Assembly (NCBI GenBank): GCA_002342365.1
Contig: DDPV01000038.1
Coordinates: 1-9,130, forward strand
Direction of reading: 5' to 3'
Source: Burkholderiales bacterium UBA2459
GTDB taxonomy: Bacteria > Pseudomonadota > Gammaproteobacteria > Burkholderiales > Burkholderiaceae_E
Length of the DNA: 9,130 nucleotides
The first letter of the stretch is position 1; every line of letters begins with the position of its first letter. Shown here one piece after another: positions 1-6,122 of the stretch. The position numbers and the translations under genes were made by a program. The notes below the pieces were generated by a model. That model had not been told where the DNA came from. It did no database searches and saw only the letters and a program-made list of their open reading frames with translations.

Positions 1-420
1 GCACGTTGGGAGGTCGAAGAAGCGCTAAAGCTCTCTGCGATTGATCTGATGCAAGCGAGCGCCGAACGATCTGCTTTTTATCAGGCCTGGATTGAGCTCT
101 TTGCATCCTTCGACTTTTTAGTCTTGCCAAGCGCGCAGTGCTTTGCCTTTGATGTAAACACAGCATGGCCTGCGAGCCTTGGCACACGAGCCATGGACAG
201 CTACCACCGTTGGATGGAAGTGGTGATCTACGCCACCTTATCGGGTTGTCCGAGCATCAGTGTCCCTGCAGGCTGGGGAGGTGCAGACCAGCTGCCCATG
301 GGCATGCAGTTGATCGGCCGTCCCCGAGCCGACTTTGATGTGTTGAGAGCAGCGCAGGCCTACGAGACAGCCCAGGCAAGCTGGATCCACAAGGCGCCCC
401 CTGCACTTTGCACTGCCTGA
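1..420 (+). CDS. Amidase (amidase signature family), 3' fragment
   Basis: This is the C-terminal 139 residues of an amidase-signature hydrolase, a family that cleaves C-N amide bonds in the cytoplasm (relatives include GatA and aliphatic or aryl amidases). The frame is open from base 1 with no stop, so the true start lies left of the window; the ATG at 49 is internal. What shows the family is the C-terminal pattern MDSYHRWMEVV, then SISVPAGW, then LPMGMQLIGRP followed by an LRAAQAYE helix. The PMGMQLIGRP block is the usual end of the amidase core. The catalytic Lys and the Ser/cis-Ser of the signature lie upstream and cannot be checked. The substrate cannot be told from this part. It ends with TGA at 418-420 and converges on the uppP end 27 bases later, so it is not part of the operon that follows. 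Confidence 0.88.
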   Translation, partial: ARWEVEEALKLSAIDLMQASAERSAFYQAWIELFASFDFLVLPSAQCFAFDVNTAWPASLGTRAMDSYHRWMEVVIYATLSGCPSISVPAGWGGADQLPMGMQLIGRPRADFDVLRAAQAYETAQASWIHKAPPALCTA

Positions 421-447
421 TGGCCGCTTGCAAGGCGTTTTACGCGA
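421..447. other. Short convergent intergenic gap, no clear terminator
   Basis: These 27 bases separate the stop of the amidase (+) from the stop of uppP (-). Both transcripts should end here or run into each other. I see CGCTTG/CAAGGCG followed by TTTT around 425-441, but the two arms touch with no loop, so it is not a convincing intrinsic terminator. Nothing else is recognisable. Confidence 0.4.
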
Positions 448-1323
448 TCACTGCCAGGAAACAAGGCCAGTGTAATCGCTAAGCAAGACCAAAGCTCCAA
501 ACACAATCCGATACCAGGCAAAGGCAACAAAGCTGTGCTGTGCGACGAATCGGATCAACCAGCGAACCACAAAAAGCGCCGAAACAAATGCAGCGGCCAA
601 CCCGATGGCAAACATCGGCAGATCCTCAAGGCTCAACAGGTTGCGGTACTTCCAGGTATCGTAGATGCCTGCACCGATCAGCGTGGGGATGGCAAGAAAA
701 AAGGAAAACTCGGTTGCGGTCTTGCGTGATAAACCGAGAAACATCCCACCAATAATGGTCGCGCCCGAACGGCTTGTGCCGGGGATGAGTGCAAAACACT
801 GCATCAGTCCGACTTTCAAGGCATCCAGGCCGCTTAAGCGGTCGATGCTGTGCACACGCACCGGATGCCTCTGACTTGCAGCCCGCGCTTCAGCCCAAAG
901 AATGATGACACCGCCGATGACAAAAGCAAGCGCAACAGGAACAGGATAAAAAAGATAGCGTTTAATCGTACTACCCAAAAGCAGGCCGAGAATCACTGCC
1001 GGACAAAAAGCCACCATCAGATTCAACAACAAACGCCAGGATTCTTCGCGATCCCGCCTTGAACTGGCTGCCCCGAACAAGCTTGCACCCAGGGAACCGC
1101 GCAAGGCGCCAAGCAATCGCTCGCGGTAAAACCAGATCACCGCAAGCATCGCACCTGTTTGAATCGCAACATCAAAAAGCTTGGCCTTCTCACCATGAAA
1201 GCCGATCAAGCTGCCCACCAGAATCAGGTGCCCGGTTGAAGAAATCGGCAAAAACTCGGTCAAGCCTTCAACCAAACCCAGTATCAGCGCCTGCAGCCAG
1301 GGGTGCATGAGGGCTTCAGCCAT
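448..1323 (-). CDS. uppP: Undecaprenyl-diphosphatase UppP/BacA
   Basis: This integral membrane enzyme removes a phosphate from undecaprenyl pyrophosphate to give undecaprenyl phosphate, the lipid carrier for peptidoglycan and other envelope glycans; overexpression gives bacitracin resistance in known members. Its 291 residues fit the family, although E. coli BacA is slightly shorter. Both hallmark motifs are present: the Glu-rich EGLTEFLPISSTGHL at residues 19-33 and PGTSRSGAT at 181-189, which carries the catalytic Arg/Ser. A conserved FFLAIPT segment lies near 208-214. Several hydrophobic helices span the rest. A basic loop near 75-97 (SSRRDREE) separates two helices and looks somewhat long. 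ATG at 1323 is chosen because AAGGG sits about 8 bases upstream and it overlaps the previous gene by 8 bases; the Met at residue 6 is an alternative. It is the last gene of the minus-strand operon. Identification is firm. Confidence 0.97.
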   Translation of the reverse strand: MAEALMHPWLQALILGLVEGLTEFLPISSTGHLILVGSLIGFHGEKAKLFDVAIQTGAMLAVIWFYRERLLGALRGSLGASLFGAASSRRDREESWRLLLNLMVAFCPAVILGLLLGSTIKRYLFYPVPVALAFVIGGVIILWAEARAASQRHPVRVHSIDRLSGLDALKVGLMQCFALIPGTSRSGATIIGGMFLGLSRKTATEFSFFLAIPTLIGAGIYDTWKYRNLLSLEDLPMFAIGLAAAFVSALFVVRWLIRFVAQHSFVAFAWYRIVFGALVLLSDYTGLVSWQ

Positions 1324-1942
1324 GCTGATCGCCCTTTGTCGATTTGAAATGGTTGATCAATCCGATAAGCGATGCAATCGCAAGCGGTAAATCCAGATAG
1401 GTATCCCACAGGTTAGGGCTTGGAGACCATTCGAGACGCCAAAATACCGCAGGCAACAAGCAAAGCCCGGCAAGCAGGGGGCGCTTGAGCGCAATCAGGA
1501 AAATCAAAAGACTCAGGATCAAGGCGGTCAGGATCTGGCCTGTCCGCGACGCATCGGCCAAATAGCCCCACTGGAGGATGCGCCAAGGAAAGACAGCGAA
1601 AAGATCAAGGCCCACTGCAAGACTCAGCAGACCGAGTAACACCCATACGGAGGCAGGAAACAAGCGTTGTTGCCCCAACTGAACCGAGGCAAGCATCAAC
1701 AGCAAAGACAACAGGGAGAGGCTCGCGGTGAGCGGACTCAGATAAGCACCCAGCGGCAAACCCTGAAAGGGAATCCAGGCAATCGCACCGATCAGCAGCG
1801 CACTGGGCCAGCGCAGCCAGGCTTTCGTAAGCCAACGCAGGCTGAGCCGCACGAATAGCCAACCAAGGCTGATTGCAGAGGCGATCAAGGGCATGGACTG
1901 AAGCAGCAGCCGATGCAATACCTCAAGCGTTTCAATATTCAT
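1316..1942 (-). CDS. Uncharacterised polytopic membrane protein (208 aa)
   Basis: I do not recognise this protein. It has 208 residues and is dominated by hydrophobic segments, near residues 15-36, 46-64, 68-90, 97-118, 136-168 (probably two helices) and 182-198, so about six to seven membrane helices. Short basic stretches lie between them (RWLTKAWLRW at 36-45). The C-terminus is hydrophilic (FKSTKGDQHG). There is no signal peptidase site, Cys pair or obvious catalytic motif; the WRLEWSPSPNLWD stretch near 168-180 is the most distinctive loop and probably faces a membrane surface. Its ATG overlaps the stop of the BNR gene as ATGA (1939-1942), and its stop overlaps the uppP start by 8 bases, so translation is probably coupled on both sides. 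That tight placement makes it a real gene despite the lack of recognised homology. Its role may be accessory to the glycosyltransferase or to UppP, but that is inference. Confidence 0.8.
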   Translation of the reverse strand: MNIETLEVLHRLLLQSMPLIASAISLGWLFVRLSLRWLTKAWLRWPSALLIGAIAWIPFQGLPLGAYLSPLTASLSLLSLLLMLASVQLGQQRLFPASVWVLLGLLSLAVGLDLFAVFPWRILQWGYLADASRTGQILTALILSLLIFLIALKRPLLAGLCLLPAVFWRLEWSPSPNLWDTYLDLPLAIASLIGLINHFKSTKGDQHG

Positions 1943-3123
1943 AAGCCCTGGGCGCGAAACACCCGATGGGCAAAAGCTTTTCGACGATCGGTATAAAGAA
2001 CATGAATACGACCATCGTCGGTTTGCGCAATCACAGGATAAGAAAACTCATCCCCTTCGCGGCCTTTTGCAAGCACCATGGTATCGGTGGGTTGTTGAAG
2101 TGCATTCATACGCTGCAAAACCAGGGTCTCACGGCCGCGGGACTCGGGGTTGCGCACCAACCAACTCGCACCGTCAAAGGAAGGAATCGCAGCCACCGCA
2201 GAATCAGGATTTTTGATCAGCAATGCGCGCGTAGGTTCTGATCGATCAAGCCGCCCCAGCCAGACCCGCGGATCAAGCTCGGCTGCATCACGAAAATAAA
2301 ACTCAACCATCCGTTCATCATGCACCACTGCCCAAGGCTGAAGCAGATGTGGCGGACCATCCATACGCTCGCGATGCACAAAGCGCCCCTGCGCATTAAA
2401 GCGCAGCAACACGCCGTACTTGGAACCAAGCTCAAAATACACCGGCAAGATGAAGCCTCCGCCCTTGAGTGCAACCGCAGGTGCGCGTACCAAATGCGAT
2501 AAATTCAAGAACGGCGACAGCGCCAGTCGCTCTTGATGTTCAAAACTCTGTCCTCCGTCGGCGGATCGAAAATGCTCAATCATCGCTGTAGCCCAGCCGC
2601 CGATGGCAACACTTGTCACAAACAAATGCACATAACCCGAGCGATCCACATGCAAGACCGGATTGCCCAGTTTTCGAACCCATTGCTGCGAACCGTTGCT
2701 CACATCCTCGGGCCTGAGCACCACACGGGGCTGCGACCACTGCCTTCCGTCAAAAAGCGCAGTCGATATGCTGACGTCGATTGCACCTTCACGCGTGCCG
2801 CCGAACCAGGCTGCCAAGAGCCTCCCACCCGCAAGCGCGGTGACCGTGATCGCATGCACCGAAGGCGTTGATACCGTCGGCCCCCTGTGCAAGAGCTCGC
2901 TCTCAGCCACAAGCTTTGCCGGGGCTTTCGGCGGCACTTCGGCTCGGGACGGTAAGGCGTCGCGCGGCGCACTCATGACCAGCAGCAGCGCAAACAAGGG
3001 CAGGATCAGCAAAAAGGCCGGATGAATCTTCGCCTCCTTTGCAGCGGTCCGATCGCCGGGCCTCGCCGCTTGCCTGGGCCTGCCGCCTGAAGCGCTTTTG
3101 CCGTCCTTCGCAGGCTTGGTCAT
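1939..3123 (-). CDS. BNR-repeat / sialidase-like protein, membrane-anchored
   Basis: This 394-residue protein resembles the predicted neuraminidases of the BNR-repeat (six-bladed beta-propeller) superfamily. Members bind or cleave sugars, but activity on sialic acid is shown for only a few. Residues 1-34 are basic and probably disordered, followed by a hydrophobic helix at about 35-51 and then a long extracytoplasmic domain. This suggests an N-terminal anchor with the propeller in the periplasm; there is no clear cleavage site. Family-type features are GGRLLAAWFGGTREGAIDVS (99-118), an Asp-box SADGGQSF (187-194), GNPVLHVDRSGYVHLF (153-168) and a final SYPVIAQTDDGRIHVLYTDRR (361-381). I could not confirm the classical arginine triad or the Tyr/Glu pair of true sialidases. 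The start ATG overlaps the previous stop by 4 bases, and GGAGAAGGGG just upstream is a strong ribosome site. It lies between the glycosyltransferase and the unknown membrane protein in one operon. Confidence 0.85.
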   Translation of the reverse strand: MTKPAKDGKSASGGRPRQAARPGDRTAAKEAKIHPAFLLILPLFALLLVMSAPRDALPSRAEVPPKAPAKLVAESELLHRGPTVSTPSVHAITVTALAGGRLLAAWFGGTREGAIDVSISTALFDGRQWSQPRVVLRPEDVSNGSQQWVRKLGNPVLHVDRSGYVHLFVTSVAIGGWATAMIEHFRSADGGQSFEHQERLALSPFLNLSHLVRAPAVALKGGGFILPVYFELGSKYGVLLRFNAQGRFVHRERMDGPPHLLQPWAVVHDERMVEFYFRDAAELDPRVWLGRLDRSEPTRALLIKNPDSAVAAIPSFDGASWLVRNPESRGRETLVLQRMNALQQPTDTMVLAKGREGDEFSYPVIAQTDDGRIHVLYTDRRKAFAHRVFRAQGL

Positions 3124-4871
3124 TGCCCCTTCTCCAAACGCAGCGCAACCAGCTCAGTTTGTATACCGGAGAGATCCTGCGCGCTGATGGCCGCTTTCAG
3201 GTCGCTGCCAGGTCGCCAGAATCGCAAGGCAGATCCCTGATTCACCAGAGCGCGCCACTGCCCGACTTCAACCACGGTCCACCCTCGCCGCTTAACCGTC
3301 TGCTCCAGACTTGCGCGGTCGACTTGCGCCAGCACAAACCATTGCCCCGACTCGAGTTGATCAAAATCGCTGTCCCTTCTTGTATTGAGATGGCGATGGG
3401 CTTTGCCGCTGTAGGCCGCAAGCAGCGCCGGATGCGGACCCTCCCAGAAAATCAGCTCGGAGGAGCGCGCGTGTTGAACCAGCCATTCGGGCGCTTGATT
3501 GATCCCCATTGCGGGATAAGTGATGGATACAAACATCAAAACGTTCAAAAGCCAACAAAACATCGCGAAAGCCAAGCGCATCAGGTTGGTGCTCTGCCAC
3601 CATATGATGATAAAAATAATAAGCATAAGCAAGGCCAGGGATCCGGTCTGAACCGCGATGTCAAACCAGATCAAAAAAAGGCTCACCAAGCTGATCAACA
3701 AAACCATGGGCAGCGCAGAGGCGATGCGAATCCAGGGTGACAGCGCCAACAGGCGCTCACGCAAGTGGTTTTGCGCCAGAATGCCGGCGAGCAACAAGGC
3801 CACCGGCACAAGTGCTCCCAGCAAATAGCGCTCAAAGCTTTGCATCAGGAAAAAGGGCAAAAGCCCGAGCACTAGCCACAACAAAAGGCTGCGGCTCGTG
3901 CTGGCAAAACCATCATCAAAGCGCCTTAAGGCAAGAAGGCCAAACAGAAGATACAAGCCCCAGGGCGCGCTGATCAGCCAAAATCCGGCCAGTGGCGCGA
4001 GCGAAAAAGCACCCAACATCCTCGCCTGCACCTCTTGCTCCAGCACCTCAGAGACCAGCGTGGTTTGTGAAGCCACATCGACAAACCAGGGGGCAGCCAG
4101 CGCCATGCCAAGCAAAAAACTCAGCAGCGCGCCACCCACCAGTCGCCAGCGCAGCGACCCCGGTTTGCCGATGGCATGTGCCCTTCCGAGTTGGGGATGA
4201 AGCAAGAGCGCAAGCAGGCCTGTTGACCAGATCAGCCAAACCACCGGGCCTTTGATCAGAAAACCGTAAGCAAGAAAAGCCGCAGCAGCGATCCACCAGG
4301 CTAGTTGTGCGAGCCAGCGCTTGACATGCGCATAGGCAGGCAAAGCAAGCGACAGCGCATCGATATTTGGGGCAAGACTGCGAAGGCTTGCCCAATAGGC
4401 AAGGCTTGCGCAGGCTGTGACCGGCAGATCCAGCATCAAACGACGACCCTCGATCAGCCAGCCAGCGCTGAGCATCAAAACCATGCCGCCGAAAAACTGC
4501 GCGGCAACCGCATGCCGGGGAAAGAACCAGCGCGCCAACGCGCCAAGCGCAGCGAGCCAGGTCAGCGCCCAGAGGATCGCGGGCAGACGCAAACAAAACA
4601 TCGAGTTACCGCACAGTTCAAAAACCGCCCGCGCGCTCCAATAAAGGCCGGGCGGCTTGCGAAGCCGTGGTTCTCCGTCAAGAACAGGGATCCACCATTG
4701 GCCGCCTTCGTGCATGCTCAGCACCACACGCATCGACAAAAAGTACTCATCCTTACCGCTATAAATGCTCAGGCCGCTGTTGCCGGGCATCAGCACAAGA
4801 AACCCTGCAACCGTAAGCAAAAGCAAAACCCAAGGGCTTGCGGACGCCAGGGCTGAGGGCTGAGGGCGCAT
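3120..4871 (-). CDS. ArnT/PMT-like family glycosyltransferase (GT-C fold)
   Basis: This 583-residue polytopic membrane protein resembles ArnT and other dolichyl/undecaprenyl-phosphate sugar transferases. Known members move a sugar from a polyprenyl-phosphate carrier to lipid A or another acceptor on the periplasmic face. The first helix (about 13-29) is followed by the acidic motif SGKDEYFLSMR (38-48), which matches the catalytic Asp/Glu loop of the GT-C fold. Next come WWIPVLDGEPRLRKPPGLYW (59-78), where ArnT-like proteins have W-x-P-x-L-x-G-x-P-x-x-x-KPP, then GRRLMLDLP (142-150) and GFLIKGP (203-209). QSFERYLLGALVP near 345-357 matches the substrate-loop R-x-x-Y-x-x-P region. Ten or more helices run to about residue 450. 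The last 130 residues are soluble and poor in motifs. The sugar and acceptor cannot be named; arnT is not claimed because the other arn genes are absent. It is the first gene of the operon, with GGAG about 12 bases before the ATG. Confidence 0.88.
   Translation of the reverse strand: MRPQPSALASASPWVLLLLTVAGFLVLMPGNSGLSIYSGKDEYFLSMRVVLSMHEGGQWWIPVLDGEPRLRKPPGLYWSARAVFELCGNSMFCLRLPAILWALTWLAALGALARWFFPRHAVAAQFFGGMVLMLSAGWLIEGRRLMLDLPVTACASLAYWASLRSLAPNIDALSLALPAYAHVKRWLAQLAWWIAAAAFLAYGFLIKGPVVWLIWSTGLLALLLHPQLGRAHAIGKPGSLRWRLVGGALLSFLLGMALAAPWFVDVASQTTLVSEVLEQEVQARMLGAFSLAPLAGFWLISAPWGLYLLFGLLALRRFDDGFASTSRSLLLWLVLGLLPFFLMQSFERYLLGALVPVALLLAGILAQNHLRERLLALSPWIRIASALPMVLLISLVSLFLIWFDIAVQTGSLALLMLIIFIIIWWQSTNLMRLAFAMFCWLLNVLMFVSITYPAMGINQAPEWLVQHARSSELIFWEGPHPALLAAYSGKAHRHLNTRRDSDFDQLESGQWFVLAQVDRASLEQTVKRRGWTVVEVGQWRALVNQGSALRFWRPGSDLKAAISAQDLSGIQTELVALRLEKGQ
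4850..4867 (-). repeat. Heptamer tandem repeat at the glycosyltransferase start
   Basis: On the + strand the unit GGGCTGA occurs twice in tandem, followed by a partial third GGGC. It covers codons 2-8 of the glycosyltransferase (M R P Q P S A L). Immediately beside it, GCGCATGCGC at 4866-4875 is a perfect 10-base palindrome across the start codon. With fewer than three units the tract may be chance, but a unit of 7 is not a multiple of 3, so any slippage would shift the frame. Confidence 0.55.
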
Positions 4872-4922
4872 GCGCTGTTATCGCTCCGACGCTGTCATGT
4901 GGATCGCGTAGGATGTGAAGCT
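4872..4922. promoter_or_regulatory. Compact divergent intergenic region
   Basis: Only 51 bases separate the divergent starts of the minus-strand glycosyltransferase operon and the plus-strand efflux pair, so at least part of both promoters must lie here or inside the coding starts. No convincing -35/-10 pair is visible; TGTTAT at 4876-4881 is at best a weak -10 match for the plus strand. The notable structure is a near-perfect direct repeat, CGCTGTTAT (4873-4881) and CGCTGTCAT (4890-4898), offset by 17 bases. It could be a pair of half-sites for a regulator, but no regulator gene is in the window. Confidence 0.4.
4910..4913 (+). promoter_or_regulatory. Ribosome binding site deciding the adaptor start
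   Basis: AGGA lies 9 bases before ATG 4923. It supports that ATG over the in-frame GTG at 4899, which has no purine-rich site before it and would add eight residues (MDRVGCEA) ahead of the basic MNRRR that normally starts such an N-terminal anchor. Confidence 0.65.
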
Positions 4923-6107
4923 ATGAATCGACGACGAAGCTTGTTCTTATTTGCTGCGCTCATCCTGATCGTGGTGGTCGCTGCCACCGCCGCTGCAATC
5001 TGGAAGCGCAAAGACGGCAAAAAGCCCCCCAATCCGCTGGCTCTTGAGCTGGTTGCCAAGCAGGCCGACGAAGCCCTGCGTTTCGGACCGATGGACTGGA
5101 TCAGGGTTAAACCCACCGCATTAGCCTCCTACACGCCGCTGACCGGTAGCCTGAAAGCGGTCGACAGCGCCACCGTCAAAGCGAAAGTCGCTGGCGAACT
5201 TCGAATCCTGAGCGTACGTGAAGGCATGGCAGTCAACAAGGGTGATGTGGTCGGTCAAATTGATCCCACGGATTATGAGCTGAGAATTCAGGAAAAGCAG
5301 GCCCAGTTGCGTCAGGCTGAGGCGCAATGGCTCACCGCACAACGCAATGCCGAAGCAAACAGCCAACTGGTCGCGCGCGGCTTTATCTCGGAAAACAGCA
5401 GCGCCAACACGATTTCGGCACTCGATGCGGCCAAAGCAGCGCGAGACGCGGTGCAGTTTCAGCTCGAGCAGGCGATGAAAGCGCTAGCCGACACCCGCTT
5501 GATCGCACCGATCAGCGGGGTGGTCGCCGAGCGCTTTGCGCTGCCCGGAGAAAAGCTATCGCCCGATAATCGGGTTGTCTCGATTGTGAGCACCCAAAAG
5601 CTTGAAGCCGAGGTCGCTGTCCCGGCGCAGGATTTGGCAGGGATCCGGCCTGGCCAAAGCCTGCGCCTGAAAGTTGAGGGCATTGAAACGGAGCAGGCCG
5701 CGAAGGTCTTGCGCATCAACCCAGCAACCAGCGGAAACTCCCGCAACGTGATGGTGTATCTGGGGCTTGAGTCATCGGGTACGAGCCTTCGTGCAGGCGC
5801 CTTCGTGCAAGGGCTGTTGCCTATTCAGGCCAGGGCCGAGGTGCTGGCGGTGCCGGTCAACGCGGTGCGCGATCAAGGCGGGCGTCAGTCGGTTTGGGTG
5901 GTGCGGCAAGGCAAGCTTGAAGAGCGAGTGGTGCGAACCGGGATCCGTGATGATCAGGCAAAAGCGCCCAATGGCGCCATCGGGATGGTACAAATTCTGG
6001 AAGGTTTGCAAGAAGGCGACACGGTGATTGCCACCACGCTCGGTAGCAGCTCGAGCGGATCGGCCGCGATGAAAAACGGTGTGCCCGTCTTGCTGACCCC
6101 ACCCTGA
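4923..6107 (+). CDS. RND efflux membrane fusion protein (periplasmic adaptor)
   Basis: This is a 394-residue HlyD/AcrA-type adaptor that links an RND transporter in the inner membrane to an outer-membrane channel. After a basic start (MNRRR), a hydrophobic helix at about 6-27 anchors it; there is no lipobox Cys, so it is probably not a lipoprotein. Domains in order: first lipoyl half (about 72-115, with GSLKAVDSATVKAKVAGEL and the EGMAVNKGDVVGQID loop), alpha-helical hairpin (about 117-190, rich in Gln, Ala and Glu), second lipoyl half (191-212, TRLIAPISGVVAERFALPGE), beta-barrel (about 226-300) and membrane-proximal domain (about 305-372, LAVPVNAV, then EGLQEGDTVI). The tail has a Ser-rich linker (SSSSGS, 375-380) and a hydrophobic end. 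ATG 4923 is chosen from the ribosome site. The transporter gene starts 15 bases after the stop, so the two form an operon. The family call is firm; the substrate is unknown. Confidence 0.94.
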   Translation: MNRRRSLFLFAALILIVVVAATAAAIWKRKDGKKPPNPLALELVAKQADEALRFGPMDWIRVKPTALASYTPLTGSLKAVDSATVKAKVAGELRILSVREGMAVNKGDVVGQIDPTDYELRIQEKQAQLRQAEAQWLTAQRNAEANSQLVARGFISENSSANTISALDAAKAARDAVQFQLEQAMKALADTRLIAPISGVVAERFALPGEKLSPDNRVVSIVSTQKLEAEVAVPAQDLAGIRPGQSLRLKVEGIETEQAAKVLRINPATSGNSRNVMVYLGLESSGTSLRAGAFVQGLLPIQARAEVLAVPVNAVRDQGGRQSVWVVRQGKLEERVVRTGIRDDQAKAPNGAIGMVQILEGLQEGDTVIATTLGSSSSGSAAMKNGVPVLLTPP

Positions 6108-6122
6108 GGGCGCCAGCAGCTT

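Noticed and set aside
49..420. Amidase fragment as a complete small gene starting at ATG 49
   Set aside because: The reading frame continues open to base 1 with amidase-like sequence, and the protein would lack the catalytic core; it is a window-edge fragment, not a small gene.
421..447. Possible bidirectional terminator between amidase and uppP
   Set aside because: The complementary arms touch with no room for a loop, and the T run is only four bases, so the call is not supportable.
3039..3740. A 233-codon open frame on the plus strand
   Set aside because: It lies antisense to the glycosyltransferase and the start of the BNR gene. Its translation is rich in Arg, Gln, His and Pro with no domain pattern, typical of a shadow frame opposite a real gene.
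4048..4596. A 182-codon, Cys-rich frame on the minus strand
   Set aside because: It overlaps the glycosyltransferase on the same strand in another frame; the many Cys and Arg residues are what a frame-shifted reading of Leu/Ala-rich membrane helices gives.
4305..4856. A 183-codon open frame on the plus strand
   Set aside because: It is antisense to the N-terminal half of the glycosyltransferase, whose conserved motifs are read on the other strand. The composition is low-complexity Lys/Arg/Gln without motifs.
4899..4922. GTG at 4899 as the start of the adaptor gene
   Set aside because: It has no ribosome site before it, and the extra residues do not fit the basic-then-hydrophobic start of these proteins; ATG 4923 has AGGA at good spacing.
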